Positions 31,090 to 44,100 of a stretch of 64,000 nt of DNA are shown in pieces. Position 1 is the first letter of the stretch. Each line of letters starts with the position of its first letter. The notes beneath the pieces are model-generated. The model was given only the letters and a program-made list of their open reading frames with translations, had not been told where the DNA came from and made no database searches. A program made the translations under genes and the position numbers. This DNA is from Pampus argenteus (taxonomy: Eukaryota; Chordata; Actinopteri; Scombriformes; Stromateidae): contig CM072873.1 of NCBI GenBank assembly GCA_036937835.1, positions 13,752,001-13,816,000 of the forward strand, written 5' to 3'.

Positions 31090-33600
31090 CAGGATGTTGC
31101 CCTGATAACCCTCACCCACATAGCTCTCCAGCCAACAACACGAGAGCAGTCCCTTCACAGCCGGGGAACAAAAGGTGATGTAGGGGTCCCTCCACCCCCA
31201 CATCACCTCCTAAGAACTCATGATGACGAGACACAAATTGTTTTTGTTATGCCTTTCTTTCTAGCGCCAAAGGAGGGTATTCCCCACAACAGCTGTTCTT
31301 AAATATTTCATTTTTTTTTTAAGTCAAGAAATGACATTTCTCTCATCAGGCAATTTCGCTGCACCAGTCGAAGGGAAGATCACTCGACTTGGGACCTCAT
31401 CTTCAAATTGTTTGCTGATCACGGGTCTCAGGCAAAATCCAAACTAGGAACTGTTAGTGGGAATATTTTACCTTTTATTTATCCAGGGAAGCTTTACGGG
31501 AGCTTGTCTGCTCTTTCTGTTTTCAGCCGCGCCCTGCTTCACATCCACGCACTTTCATATCTGGGAGATACCCAGTCCAAACGCAGTCTCCTCATGTCGA
31601 CCACTGAGCAGCTCTACTACTTCACAGCAGGTGCCTTGCTCAGGGACACCTTGACGGTAGCTGTTGAGGAAAGTGAGATGGTTTGAAAGACCCCTTCAAG
31701 GACTTTAATCATCTTTCCTGTCATAAGTCCATTTTCATGACTTGTGAGTGACCCGCGCCCCCAAACTCAACAGAAAATTAAAAAGATTTCATCAAACTCG
31801 TGGACATCTGTGATGATATTGATAATAGATTGGTAAATGTATAGGTTGATTGTGTATGAGCCGTCAGTCACCGGAGCGTGCTTTCCTCATCGCTGTTTAA
31901 AATGGTTAGTTTTAGAAGGTTTTTTTTTGCTGAACTGAAACTTTTATACATGTGAAAACATTTCTTGTGTCTAGATTTAAAACAGTTTTTTACTGTGACA
32001 CCAAATCATCAGAGATTTCACCAATTCACCACATTCGCTGCCCTTATTCTTACCTTAAGTCACAAACTCACAGTGGCGGCCCAAAGCAGTCAAAAGGTCA
32101 CACACACACACGGACACACACAGACACATTCACAGCTGAGACTTGCCTGCCATGTACCGTCAGCCACTGAGCAGTTGGAGGTTCAGTGCCTTGATAAAGG
32201 GCATTTCAGTAGTAGTAGTAGTAGTAGTAGTAGTTGTTGTTGTGTTATTGTGAGACAGAAATGTGCTTTTCATTCTCTTCCCTGACAGCGATTTTTTTTT
32301 TAACCTGTCCAGGGATTGTAACCTGTGATCATCTGGTCACAAACTTTGAACCTTTAGGCTACAGCTGCCCCCATGATGCTCGCCTGGTGCTGTCTGAAAC
32401 TATGCTACATCAAACACTAGGATTACTTTGACTATACACAGATACTGTTTTTCAAGAAAACATTTTCAAGATATGCAGAAGTGAAACGTTTTACTTTTTG
32501 AAACATAGTGATAACAGAGAAAAATGTGTTTTGTTGTGTCAAAAATGATGCAGAGGTGTTGAGTAAAACACTCAGACAACCTTATAAATGAGGGAGTTGC
32601 AGACATAGTTTGGCAATTTCTGAACATTTCTGGAAAATTTAATCTGAAGTGACAAAGCAGCCAACCTAATTAATACTATACTGCATACTATGCAGGATTT
32701 TTCCATTGGTGTTTGTAAACACACATCATTCAAAGTTGGCCTCTCATCTCGAGCATATGTGAGAGAGAGAGAGAGCAGCTCCGTTCGAGCACGCTAGAGA
32801 GTAAATGAAGAGAGCAAGTGATGCAGGCGAGAGCAAAGCAGTGAATCACAGAAATAACGTTCATAACCCTTTGAGAAGGTGCCGCGTTCCTGGATTTTGT
32901 GTGAATGCTGTGTCCTCTCTGCTCTGCACATGTGTAGCTCAGCCACCTTCGGTCAAGCAGACACACAGAGAGCAGAGGAGAGAGACAGAGACAGCGATGT
33001 AACCAGGTTGCTACCCAACGAGTCCTGACCTCACACCCTGCGCGCTGTTATTGGCTGGGGTGTTACACACCCACTGCCTAAAAGTTGATGCCCAGAAACA
33101 TCCCAAACACATCAAAATAATAAGAAAGTCCAGGCAAAAGGCAGTGTCTATGCAGATAAATACACCGCCACACACTCCTAGTGGGTCATAAGTGATGATG
33201 GAGAGGGATTACTTTTGTATGAGTTTGTACATTGTTTTTAGGAAAATCCTGCATAGTCTACCTTTTAAAATATTTGTATCAAATTTAACCAAAAAAAATA
33301 AATCAAGGCAACAAACTAAAAGTCTGAATAATGAAATGTGTAGAAACCTGAACATAATGGTTTCTCATATGAGCTGCACTGATTCCTTTTCTGTTGTTGC
33401 ACTCAAATGTCATGCTTGCAGTGAAGAAACCAAGAGGGAACAATATAATAATATTTGTTCTGAGGGTGTTTTTCTCTTCCCTTTTTTTCTTTATAGGGAA
33501 TATGTTGGGTGACTGGCTTTTTTTTCTGTTCTTCACATGGATATGTGTGTTATGCAAGGTTATTCAATTCAGATTCAGTTCTTTTTTTAAATAAATAATT
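31090..33600 (+). other. psen1 3' UTR and downstream sequence
   Basis: No coding gene is seen. AATAAA at 33590-33595 could end a long 3' UTR, and nearer signals such as ATTAAA near 31776 are possible. A TAG trinucleotide run is at 32210-32233. The segments at 31540-31680 and 32135-32390 (for example CAGTGCCTTGATAAAGGGCA, then a CCAGGGATTGTAACCTG block) resemble a dispersed fish repeat often found in 3' UTRs. The open frame at 31408-31686 overlaps one of these and is not called. Confidence 0.4.
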
Positions 33601-33954
33601 AAACTGACCATTTTTTGTGGTACTTTATTTTATTGGGTCAAACATACAGATTCCCATTTATTCAACTTTTTTTTTTTTTTTTCTCAGACTGTGCATCCAG
33701 TGTGGACCACATACAGTGTAAATATAGCACTTGAAGTGATAATCTGTGAGCTTGGTTTCTTTTCTGGCTACATCTGTGATACTAAGTAGTTGTTTTTGCT
33801 CCACACCAACCAATTATAAACTACCAATCAAAATACAGCAGTGTGCAAATCTGTGACGCTTTTTATTTGCTGCTCCTAAACTTTGTGTTTCTACATCGGC
33901 AAATATAAGGATCAAACGTGTACAACCCAGCAGTCTTTTTTTCTCTAATAGACT

Positions 33955-34135
33955 GGTATTTAGAAGTATTCAGATCCTTTACTCAAGTAGAAGTAGAAGT
34001 ATTCATCATGCATACATGCATGAATGGGGCCTACTAATGTTATATTTGATTATTACTAATGATGCATAAATATGTAAACAGTATTTTAATGTTGTACGTT
34101 GTCAAGGTGGAGCTAATTTTAGCAATATACTGTAT
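33955..34135. repeat. Dispersed fish repeat (AAGTATTCAGATCCTTTACT type)
   Basis: It begins AAGTATTCAGATCCTTTACT and runs to AGGTGGAGCTAATTTTA, the order found in an abundant percomorph repeat. Other pieces of the same family lie at 37105-37145 (CTGAGTACTTCCTCCACCAC) and 42110-42215. Confidence 0.6.
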
Positions 34136-34319
34136 TAAATAATCCATTTATTTTACAAACAAGTAAAATTACCAGAACTACAAATACAAAAATTTGATAA
34201 AAAAGTAAATGGGCATTTAAATGCTCGATTAAAAAATATGAAGTGCAGTTTTAAAATTCGATTAAAACCCGTGGAAAACAGTACTTAACGCATTTAGTTA
34301 AATTTTCATAGGGCACAAA

Positions 34320-35316
34320 ACCAACAGATCAAGCTGTGTGATGTGAGCTTTTCCTTCTGTGATGCTGTGCTAATCTCTCCTTTTATTTGCCCCCCACACA
34401 GAGAGAGGTCAGAGGTCAACATCCCTCGTGCTGGTTTAACAGTTCAGCTTTGTTTTACATTGATTTCCAACCAGCAAACCCTCCCGGGAATTGACGCAGA
34501 TGGTGGGAACATTGTGGAAATTCCACGGCGCGCTGGTACACTGACGTCCTGCGCTCGCCATACCTCGATGCCAACTGGCTGACAGGCACGGTTGGCATGT
34601 TGCCCAGAGCACTGGACGCATTAGCTGTCACCATGGAGACCGCTTTAGCCTTGCTGGCTGGGACAGTGGCGAGGTATGGCAGTTTACCCAGGATGTTTAT
34701 CCTCGTACTGCAACTTACCTCAATGAGGCCTTATTCTGACTAACTAGAGTTAATTCCATGAAGCTTTCCTTGCATCGATTCCAGACACCTGTTCTGTTCA
34801 GATTAGGTTACAGCGTGCACTAAAAACTCTTTGGGCTGCTTTCCCAGATACGATTAAACCATGCTCATTTTTTAATTTCCTCTAAATGATGAAGAATTCA
34901 AGCTCACAAAAAGGCTGTGTTCACTGTTTCTCTTCTTGGCAGATGTTAAATTAGATGTCACATTTATTTGACTTTAAGCTTGTTTACTGACAAGTGAATG
35001 GGACTACAGAGTGAAGTGAGGTAATCTGTCAATCACTGTCATCCTCTGTATGGAGTGGACTTAGGCAGGAGACAGTATGACTGTGGGTCATACTTGTGTA
35101 CGTTACAGGTTTCCCAGGATAGCTCTACTAAGGGGATTACTGTACAGGGAGGGATGACTGCACCATGTGAGACATGTAAGGAATTGAGGATTAGACTTCA
35201 ATAATCGCTCTAGACCGCCAACAAGCACAGACACACACAACAGGTGAAAAGAGACAAAGCTTGAGCAACATCAATAATACTGTAAACGTGAATTAAAAAA
35301 AAAAAAATCAGAGAAG
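34320..35316 (+). promoter_or_regulatory. Upstream region of the small coiled-coil gene
   Basis: A candidate non-coding exon runs from an acceptor at about 34402 (CCCCCCACACAG) to a GAG|GTATGG donor near 34673. It includes GTCACCATGGAGAC at 34627-34640, a near match to the RFX X-box. No reading frame in it joins convincingly to the downstream ORF. An in-frame stop at 35275-35277 precedes the ATG at 35317. Confidence 0.3.
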
Positions 35317-35589
35317 ATGTCTAAGGACAAGTTGGAGAGCCTGGTGAAGCGCATGGAAGAGACTTTGTCAGAGATGGAGCAGCTGAAGATGCACTGCGGG
35401 AAGCAGAGCGAGGAGCTGAGCCAGCTGGTGGTCGAACTCCGGAGAGAGAACCAGGAGCTGGTGGAGAAGTACAACCAGCTCACTGTGGAGATGAAGGAGG
35501 CAAAGGAGATTATAGAACAGCTACAGGACACAAAGTATGCCTTTAACGCGAAGGAGAGGCAGGCGCAGAAGCTCAGCCGGCAGCTTTGA
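35317..35589 (+). CDS. Uncharacterised 90-residue coiled-coil protein
   Basis: I do not recognise the family. The single open exon encodes 90 aa that are almost entirely heptad-patterned helix, rich in Glu, Lys, Gln and Leu (ELRRENQELVEKYNQL, MKEAKEIIEQLQ). There is no signal peptide or membrane segment, and one cysteine at about residue 28. Codon use is strongly GC-ending, as in the genuine exons nearby and unlike the flanking AT-rich DNA, so it is very likely coding. An in-frame stop at 35275 supports 35317 as the start unless an upstream exon is spliced in. AATAAA at 36241-36246 would close a transcript with a 3' UTR of about 650 bases. It could be a complete microprotein or the last exon of a longer gene. 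Confidence 0.6.
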   Translation: MSKDKLESLVKRMEETLSEMEQLKMHCGKQSEELSQLVVELRRENQELVEKYNQLTVEMKEAKEIIEQLQDTKYAFNAKERQAQKLSRQL

Positions 35590-36240
35590 AGGCCCCGAAA
35601 GGAGGATGAAAACATGACTGTAGGTGGATGTGACCTGGGTGTGCTGAAAAACAGAATCCTGGAGGAAAACAAGACCGGACAAGGTGGATGGAAAAAACAG
35701 CTTGTTGCTGAAGATTTCTATAGACTGGGTGGGCATGGAGGCTAAAGTGGGCACAGCTGTTTTCTTAAACGTATACAAATTATGTTTTCTCTCTGTCTGC
35801 ATATGTGTACATTTTAGGTCCGGTGGGGATGGATGTAAAGCTTAGTAATTTGAATGTTAACTTAAATCCTGTGGCTTAGGGCTCCTTTTAAAGCTGTGGC
35901 TAGAGTTAATGACCAGGAATCAAAACTGGAGGTCTCTAAAAATGTGGTTGTGGAGTCTGCTTCAAAAAGTGAGCAAAGATTATGCATAAGGCATTGTGCT
36001 CATAAAACGACAACACGCCTGAAAGCAAGGCTGCACTCCCTCCTGTAAAGATTTTATTTTACGTCGTTCAGTGTACAAAAGAAGTCGGGTGATCATTGTA
36101 GAGTCGAAGTGCTAAAAATACCTGATCATCCGTTACTGAACTCAACCATGTGAGACCTGAAGGTGCCTCACTCCACACCGGATCGCAGTCCATAGAAAAA
36201 CACAGCAAATGTGGCTTAATGTGTATTATTCATGTACCGC

Positions 36241-36246
36241 AATAAA
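36241..36246 (+). terminator. Poly(A) signal of the small coiled-coil gene
   Basis: AATAAA is followed within 25 bases by T/GT-rich sequence (GTATTTCTGTTATT), the usual arrangement of a cleavage site. It is the first such hexamer on this strand after the ORF that I noticed. Confidence 0.45.
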
Positions 36247-36732
36247 GTATTTCTGTTATTCCTCATCAGGTTTCTGAAACTCAGTTACTCAATGTTGAAG
36301 TGGCAGGACCAGATCCGGGGTTTGATGGGTTTTTATTAAACCTGAATGAACTTTTATTGAACTTAAAATCATAAAAAAGCAAAGACATAACACTTAGGTT
36401 TTGTAGATAGATTACTTATTTGCTATTAATGTAAATAACAACCTTGTCCAAAGGAGACAGATATGTCTAAAGCCTTGTGAGATGATTAATAGGGGAGGAA
36501 ACAAGAACAAGGTTCTGATACACAAAAAGTTTTTCCTCTAATCTAATTAATCTTTGCAAACAACTCATAAACATCTGAACCCAACTACACACTCATTTTA
36601 AACAAGAGATCACAAAATAGAAAGTTCTTAATCTTAAACAAAAGTAAAAAAAAAAAAAAAAAACACAGTACGGTGCATAGTTGTTTAGATTCCTATCCAT
36701 AATGCAATACCATCAGAAAGACGTCCCAAATT

Positions 36733-37062
36733 TATTCTGCAGCTTGCAGACTTCAAACATTCAGCCAGAGACACAAAGAAATATCTTCATCGATGAGAAG
36801 AACAAGGAGTCCCGTAGCAGATGGTTTGACCCTCCAGGGAGCCCTGATCTCAACATCATGGAGTCAGTCTGGATTACATAAAGAAGACAGAAGTAGCTGT
36901 GACAGCCTGAATCCACAGAAGACCGGAGGCAACTTCTCCAAGATACAGAACAACCAACCTGCCAAGTACCTTGAAAAACTTTATGCAGTAGTTGTAAAAG
37001 CTGTTGTAAAAGCAAAGCATGATCATCACCAATTTAAACGGCGCAACAGTATGTAAAATAGT
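36733..37062 (+). pseudogene. Decayed Tc1/mariner-like transposase fragment
   Basis: The translated pieces contain SPDLNIMESVW (the family's SPDLNxIExxW block around the last catalytic Asp), then AKYLEKLYA and VKAKHDHHQF, which resemble the C-terminus of fish Tc1-like transposases. The frame is broken by a stop after ESVWIT and shifts before the KYLEKL part. The N-terminal DNA-binding region and the terminal repeats are not visible. This is a dead fragment. Confidence 0.75.
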
Positions 37063-38760
37063 TCTTTAGGAGTTCTGCTTGCAACAGTGATTTTTTTTTT
37101 TTTTTTTACATTATACTTGATCTGAGTACTTCCTCCACCACTGCCTTATACTATATGCAACATAGTAATGGAATCACCCTTGTACTGTACAGAAAATATA
37201 TATCAGGAAATACTATACCATTGTATGGCACCATTGTTTGAGAGGAAAAGATTGGCAAGGATCTGAAAGAGGTAACTCAATACGTGTCTGATGGTTCATT
37301 AAATTCAAATGGTGTTTAGACTGACAGAGTAGATGAGTAGATGCAGAGGTTGAATTTTGGTTTGAAAAGGTTCTCGTCACCTGTGAAGTGCAAAAACTTT
37401 AAACATCTATTCTTGAGCCTCATTCAGTCTGGCCCGAACATGTAAAATGATCTTTCAGTGTCACCAGACAAATAAACATGTGGTTTGAATGAGGTTTTGG
37501 TGGCATATTTTGCATTGTAAAAGTTCTTCTCCATCTCATTCACACGCACACCCTCTCTGAATGAATGACAAGTGTACAAAAAAAAAAAAAAATCACCAGC
37601 GATGTAAACAGTAGAGAAGTACACACACACTACACCCAGGATGTATTTTTACATAAGCCCACAGCTACATATTTCTGAACCGTTTCAGTAGTTTTGGGTG
37701 TCTCTTTTTAGAAGCGAGTTTGAAAAACCTCACACCCCAAAAAAAGAAGAGAGGAGGAGGAGGGATGAGGAGGGGGGAACTTTTGGTGGGAATTGGCAGA
37801 TGTTTAAACATAGCTTTAGCATAGTGGCTGTGGTGGTTTCCCCTTATACATCCTAAAAAAAAAAAAATCACTTTTGTATGTTGCTTTCATGCGATTTCAA
37901 CATGTTTGGGATGATATAGAGATTTAATGTCACATACTTGAGATCCTTTGTGTGTTTGTGTGTTTTTGTTACCTTCATCAAATGTGCAAGCAAGCAAAGT
38001 GCAAACAAAAGTTCAAAAGACCAATATGTATTCAGGACAAACTCTTACTGGTGCAAGATAAACACAAGGTCAATATGAGGAGAGATAAAACAGAAATGTT
38101 TGCAGTGTGTACTGCAAGTTCTTAATGTAGCTGTCAGCATGGAGCATTAGTTTAGATATATGCAGGTGTGTTGGTGGCAGAACTGAGTGTAAGTGAGTAT
38201 AATTTAATCATGTGTATATATATACATATATATACCGTATGTACCGTATGCCTATAGTATTCTGAAAATGCACTGTAAGAAAAAGATAGATTCAACAAAA
38301 TAAAAAAATTGAATGAGGCAGGAAAAAAAAGCATTTTAAAGGAGAAACTAATAGTTGGTTATTGATATAAAGTAAAGCCAATGTGAATATAACCAAAGGT
38401 TAAAATCACCATATTGAATGCTACCAAACATACATATATATATATATATAATATATATAATCCAGTGAACTTCTTCTTTGACAAACTGAAGCAACATTTG
38501 GAAGCCATTTTCAGCTAAAGATTACAACTCTGCCTTTTCCATTAGACCCCAAACTTCCCAGGGATGTAACTTTGGATGAAAACCCTGGTATTACATGTGC
38601 AGTGGGAGAGCATGATAATACGGCAAAGTGGGAATAAACTTTGTAAAAAACCCCATTTAGGATATGCTGATGAGGACCTTACAACAAGCGAACACTTTAA
38701 ATTAACTGTTATTTTTATAGTGTGAAATTACAGACGTCGTGTAAAGGAGCTCCGCGTCTG
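37063..38760. other. Intergenic, no gene seen
   Basis: This is AT-rich DNA with poly(T), poly(A) and TA microsatellite tracts (38214-38232, 38432-38460) and a repeat piece at 37105-37145. No exon or RNA gene was recognised. Confidence 0.5.
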
Positions 38761-38764
38761 TCAG

Positions 38765-39073
38765 GAGGGACTATAATTGGCCTCGATGCGCGCCGGTTAA
38801 AAAGGTGATGACGCCTCCAAGGAGGTTTAACCAACAGCACTTTCTCCTTCTTCTTGTTGTTGTCGGTTTCCTGTCGGAGAAGGGTGAGAGACAAAGAGGT
38901 CCAGCCAGATAACCGTCCTCATATATATCCAGGACACCGCGGCTCCTTTTCAGACGCATCTTCCAGTCAAAGCTCCGGAAAGAAACCAGCTTCGCCCTGA
39001 ATCTTCCTCCGCGGAAGATCCAGCAGCGGTTCAGGACTCAAAAAGAAACCGGCTTTCAAAGCACTGAACAGGG
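38765..39073 (+). promoter_or_regulatory. Promoter and non-coding first exon of papln
   Basis: A purine-rich, GC-richer patch ends at a strong donor (GAACAGGG|GTAAGC, GT at 39074-39075) and probably represents the 5' UTR exon of papilin. TATA-like words are at 38772-38777 and about 38918-38929. The first coding exon begins at 41031 after a long pyrimidine tract, so a spliced upstream exon is required. The exact transcription start is not determined. Confidence 0.45.
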
Positions 39074-41030
39074 GTAAGCAGGACATCAACAGCTCCCTGT
39101 GATATGACACTTTATGTATATGGTTTATATATTTGAAGACTTTGTTTTGGGTTGAGGAGGAAACTGGTTGGCTCAAAGCGAAAATAGAAACTTTCATTAG
39201 CGAATATGAAAAAAAAAAAAAAGTTTCAGTCAGGGAGAAGGAGTTAAAGTTAAAGTTTGTTGTCTTGAAGGAAGGATCAATAGGAGATTAAATATATCTA
39301 ACATAGCATTAGACTATAGGAATATCAGAATATAGTATAAAGTCTCAGTTTAGCACATTGAGTTGTCCAGTTAATCATGTACAGTCAATTTATTATTATA
39401 CTCTATTCAAGTAATATATTAATATATTTCAAGACTAATTTGGCGCCTTGTACAGACAAGCATCACAGACATAACACAGGACACAAGACACTGCTTGCTA
39501 CTCGCTGACTGATAATAACAATAATAATAACTGTTAATTGTTTGGATATAAAAGACTGAGGTGAAAGATTTAAGAGGGTGGCACAATAACAAGTGTAATA
39601 ATATCTGACTGTGAATTTCTAAATGATGATGATCATGATGATCTGTTATTTGTGTCCAAGATCAAGAATATGTAAAGATATTAAGGCGACTGGTAAGATA
39701 CTCAGTCAGAGTTTGGATCAGTGCTTAAAAAATTAGCAGGTTAATTGAAAATTAATTGGTAACATTTTTTTTTATACAATAGATGAATCTTTTATACAAT
39801 TTAGCAAGCAACGTTTTGTGTTTGTTGTGACTGTGTTGTTTTTGACATTCTTTCAGCAGTATTGTTGTTGTTTTTTTAACCATACATCCTTATTAAGGAC
39901 ACTTGATTTGACCAGTTTTCCTTCCAAAGCAACAAACAACCATCTAGAGCTGCAATGATGAGTAGCTCGTTATTCAAGAATGGAGATAATTGGCTGTATC
40001 TGTCATATGTTGAGAGGGATGTTGAGACTTATTCAGATGTAGGTGTGCAGTGTTTGAGAAAGACCGATTAGATATTGTGACTGTCTCTGAATTCCTCCTC
40101 ACTGTTGGGGCATTTGGTGGCCAAGCCAGGCAGGTCAGAGGTGGTTTGGCAGCTTCAGTCGACCCCACCTCCTCCTCTCTGTGTCTGGGAGGGGGAGCAG
40201 GAAATCCTCCATTAGTCCTGAAAAAAACCCAAAAAACCCTGACAGCCACCCCACATGCAACAAGAGACAGATTTTTTTTTAGCTCAGTTAAGCAATGAAG
40301 TGATGAGATAGTGGAGGGAAACCATAAGGTTGGAGGTGTCGCAATCTGAGATTGACCTGAATGAGCTGTTCCTTTAAAAAAAATGACTGATGAAGAGGAT
40401 GATGGTTGTTCGTGCTTGTGTTATTGTTGTTGGAAAGTGAAATCCACATAACTTTAACAGGTTTTATCTTACTTGTTCTCATGCAGGTTTAATTCATGGC
40501 ACTGGTGGTCAAACTGCTGTAAGCGAGACATCCATCAGTAACACAAACGCTAGTAACTAGACGCACACACAGCACACAGATGCTAATCCACCTATCGATT
40601 ATCTGCTGGGGTTGGTGGCTGTAAACCAGACCACAGAACAGACTGTTTGACGTGTGTATGTCCAGCTCACCGTTTATCACCTGTGCTCTTCAACATACTT
40701 GAAATTCTACAACTAAATCTTGACTACACACTGATTTATAACTGATTCATATACTCGGCAGTATTTAAGAAACGCTGCAGGGCAACAACACACTGATGTG
40801 TTCAGTGTGTCAACCAAAACTAAAGGTGATCATCTATTTATATTGCTTTGTGTTCACTGGTTTGGATCCGATAATCAGATGTGAAGTAGTAGTTTCATTC
40901 TTGTGAATATTGGCCAGCGTCCTGTCTTGTTGTCCTGGCTTGTTGCCGACAAAGTTGCTCAATGTATAATAGGCTCTATTAGTCACAGTGACTAACTCTG
41001 GATGTCTCGCTCTTTTTCTTTTCTTTTCAG
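39074..41030 (+). other. First intron of papln
   Basis: No coding sequence is seen. The open frames at 39974-40298 are on both strands of the same stretch and show no family resemblance. Confidence 0.5.
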
Positions 41031-41036
41031 GGAACA

Positions 41037-41121
41037 ATGAAGATGCTCCTGCCACTGGTAATATTCCAGCTTTTCTTGGCTCCAGTGCTCATGGTAAAGT
41101 CCTAGTGGATACATCGGAAAT

Positions 41122-41159
<38 letters not shown>

Positions 41160-44100
41160 CTGATGTTTTCATGCACAAAATGTATTCTATTCTATTCTAT
41201 TCTATTCTATTCTATTCTATTCTATTCTATTCTATTCTATTCTATTATATTATATTGTAATATATTCTCTAATATCTGTTATACAAATGCTTTCTCTCTC
41301 TATGTTATAGATAACCAAAACAAACATGACAAAATAATCTCACCTCAAGGTCCATTTAGTCGCTCTTTGTGAGCTTTCAATTATGTTGTGTAATGTTTTG
41401 TTTTTTTTACTTTGTGATTTAATGTATAAACTGTCATTTTGTGTCCAGGTGCCCAGTGGGGATTACTGGGATACATGGGGTCCTTATGGAGAATGCAGTC
41501 GCAGCTGTGGAAGTGGTGTGACCATGAGAACCAGACGCTGTATCACTTTCAGGTATGTCTTTATCTGTTTTCTATGTAGCTATATCAAAATCCCCGAATA
41601 CATGTATAAACACACACACTCCATATGAGCTCACAGTTAGTCATTGTGAGGCCCCAAATACACACTCAAACTTTCTTCACCTTTGTGAATAAAGCTAATT
41701 GTGAGGTACGTGAGCACACTGTCTGTATCTTGACTGTAAAAGAATGCCTTGAAGTCATGAGGACGTAGACTTCTCTTACATCCAGGGAGGGGCACTTTGG
41801 CATTTAAAGGACTTTGCTTTATTTGTCTGTTGGCTGCTGAAGTGAAATTTTCTATCTGTGATGTAATGTAATGTCATGTAGTTTTCATGCAAGAGATGGA
41901 CTTTTTTTTTTTTTTTTTTTGATTTTTCTCCAAACTTTTGCATTTTGGGGAAAAATGTACATCTTTGAGTTTCAAACTGTTCTTTAAATGAAACAGTCTG
42001 ACAGGTTTAGAGGGGAAATGTCACTTTGGACGAGCTCCTAACAGCTAGACACTACTTTTTTTGTAACAAAACCAAATAAAACTTGGGTACCACTGGTTTA
42101 ATCTTTAACAAAGCCTTGTATTTTATGATCTCATCATATGTTTTTATGTAAAATGCAAATCTGATAAACGATTTAATTACAGTAATTGAGTAGATGTACT
42201 TTCCCCCACCGTTTCCACTTCAAATACACTTCAACCTCTAATCAAAGGTCACCGCTACTTCAATTCTCCTTAAATTTTCCAACTTGCTGTGTGCCTCAGT
42301 GATTTAAGAAAAATACTTTGAGGGTATTTGATAAAACGTTTGATGGATTTTTCTCGTATTTTCTTTGGAAAAAAAAAAAAGTGCCCACCAGGCAAAACAT
42401 GTCTGTAATCAGTCATTTCTTTAACATGTTCAAACAGTTTTCTGATTGCATTTGTTTGATATTTTGTAGTTTTAGTGAGCCATGACGGGTCTATGAAGGG
42501 TTTTCAACATGTTTGTGCAGTTAGTCAGTGAGTCAGTCGTGAGTCTATTTCCCCTCTATCGAATGATGAATTACAGTTAAAAGTCCTGCCCACTATTTCT
42601 ACTTAGCTGGATGTTGTTACACCTTTAAATACTATGATTACTCAGGTTGAATCATTGTGTGCTTTACAGGAACTCCCAGTGTACAACACTTTCTTACTTT
42701 TTTTTTTTCTTACCTGGCCTCCATCTAGAAGATTTAGTCTTTAAAGCATTTAAAGTGGGTCCAAGCTGGAATCAAACTTTGCCCTTGCAGGTTACAATTT
42801 TATTTAATTTTTTAAATTTTTATTTATCATGTTAAAATGAAAGTAATGGTTGACACTTTAAATGTCTAAAAAGTTAAAGGCTTGTTGTTGTGAAGAACTG
42901 TTTGGACATGTTTTAGTTTCAGTTTTGGCATGCTGACAGGAGCGTGCGTTTTTTTTTTTCTCAGGCTTAAGGGCAGATACCTTTGGAGATGACTTAATCA
43001 TGAGTTATCCGCATGGCTGGAAGGGAGGGTGGCACAGTAATCTGCTGTTACACTGCGAGTGTGGATGTTTGTGCGAGGTTGGGGTTCAACAGTGCGATGA
43101 ACAGTTGCTGAGGCTTCTGCTGTCACGGTTTTACAGGCACAGATTAAAGAGGAATGCCTCTAAATGTCAGAGCCTGTAACTTGTTTCTTCACATGCAGTT
43201 TGAGTGTTTAACTTCAAGTCGGATTCAAAGGAATAGTGGTAAATAAATATATATATATAAAAACATAATATATAGTAAAGCAATGTATAATAGGAATACA
43301 ATTTCATATTAAAAGTAAAACAAAACATTACTTTAAAATAAGTAAACAATCAAGAGATCAGTTGACTACGCAACACATTGTAAACCAGGAATACAATTTA
43401 AAAGTCTATTCTAAAAGTGAGGAAGCCAGTTGAAAGTTGCTAATATGCACTTTTTTGTAAACCAACTGTACCAACTGTAGCGTGTTCTCTGATTGTTTTT
43501 GTAATCCAGTCAAAACAGTGTTGCAACTTTTTTTTTTTTTACATCATTTCTGACTTTTGCTATATTTCTCAGGCGGAAAAAATGCTGATGTAGTCAATCT
43601 GCTTACTAAGGTATAATTCTCATCTATGATGACACTCAGGCTTTTGTCTCAGCTTTGCCAGAGTCCACTTAGCATTTTGACTCTTTTTAGAATCAAAGCC
43701 AATGACTATAATTTCTTTTACATTTAATTTTAATGTTCAGGTTTGAGAAGAATGACTTCACTGTACTTAAACACTGTTTCCCCTCCGAGGACTGTTAAAG
43801 AATCATGTGGAAGATCCACTTTGAGTTAAATGCTAAAGTCAGCATGCTTACTGTGACAGTATTAACATGCTGAGGCAAGTAATGTTTACCAGTGTCACCA
43901 TCTTATTTGAGTGTTAGCATGTTGATATTTCTATTTAGTACTAAAACACAGTTTGTACTGAACACGTGTTAATCTGATGAAAGTCAAAGGATAACTAAAC
44001 TTCATGACAATCCGTTCAGAAAATGTTCACATATTTCACTACAAATCAAAAATGTCAACCTCACGATGAAAGAAAAAGTCGGGATCACCAAAATATTTAG

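Noticed and set aside
31408..31686. 92-codon + strand open frame after psen1
   Set aside because: It overlaps repeat-like 3' UTR sequence and has no recognisable domain.
41183..41246. Regular short repeats that could be mistaken for a CRISPR-like array
   Set aside because: This is a five-base microsatellite without spacers, in a vertebrate intron.
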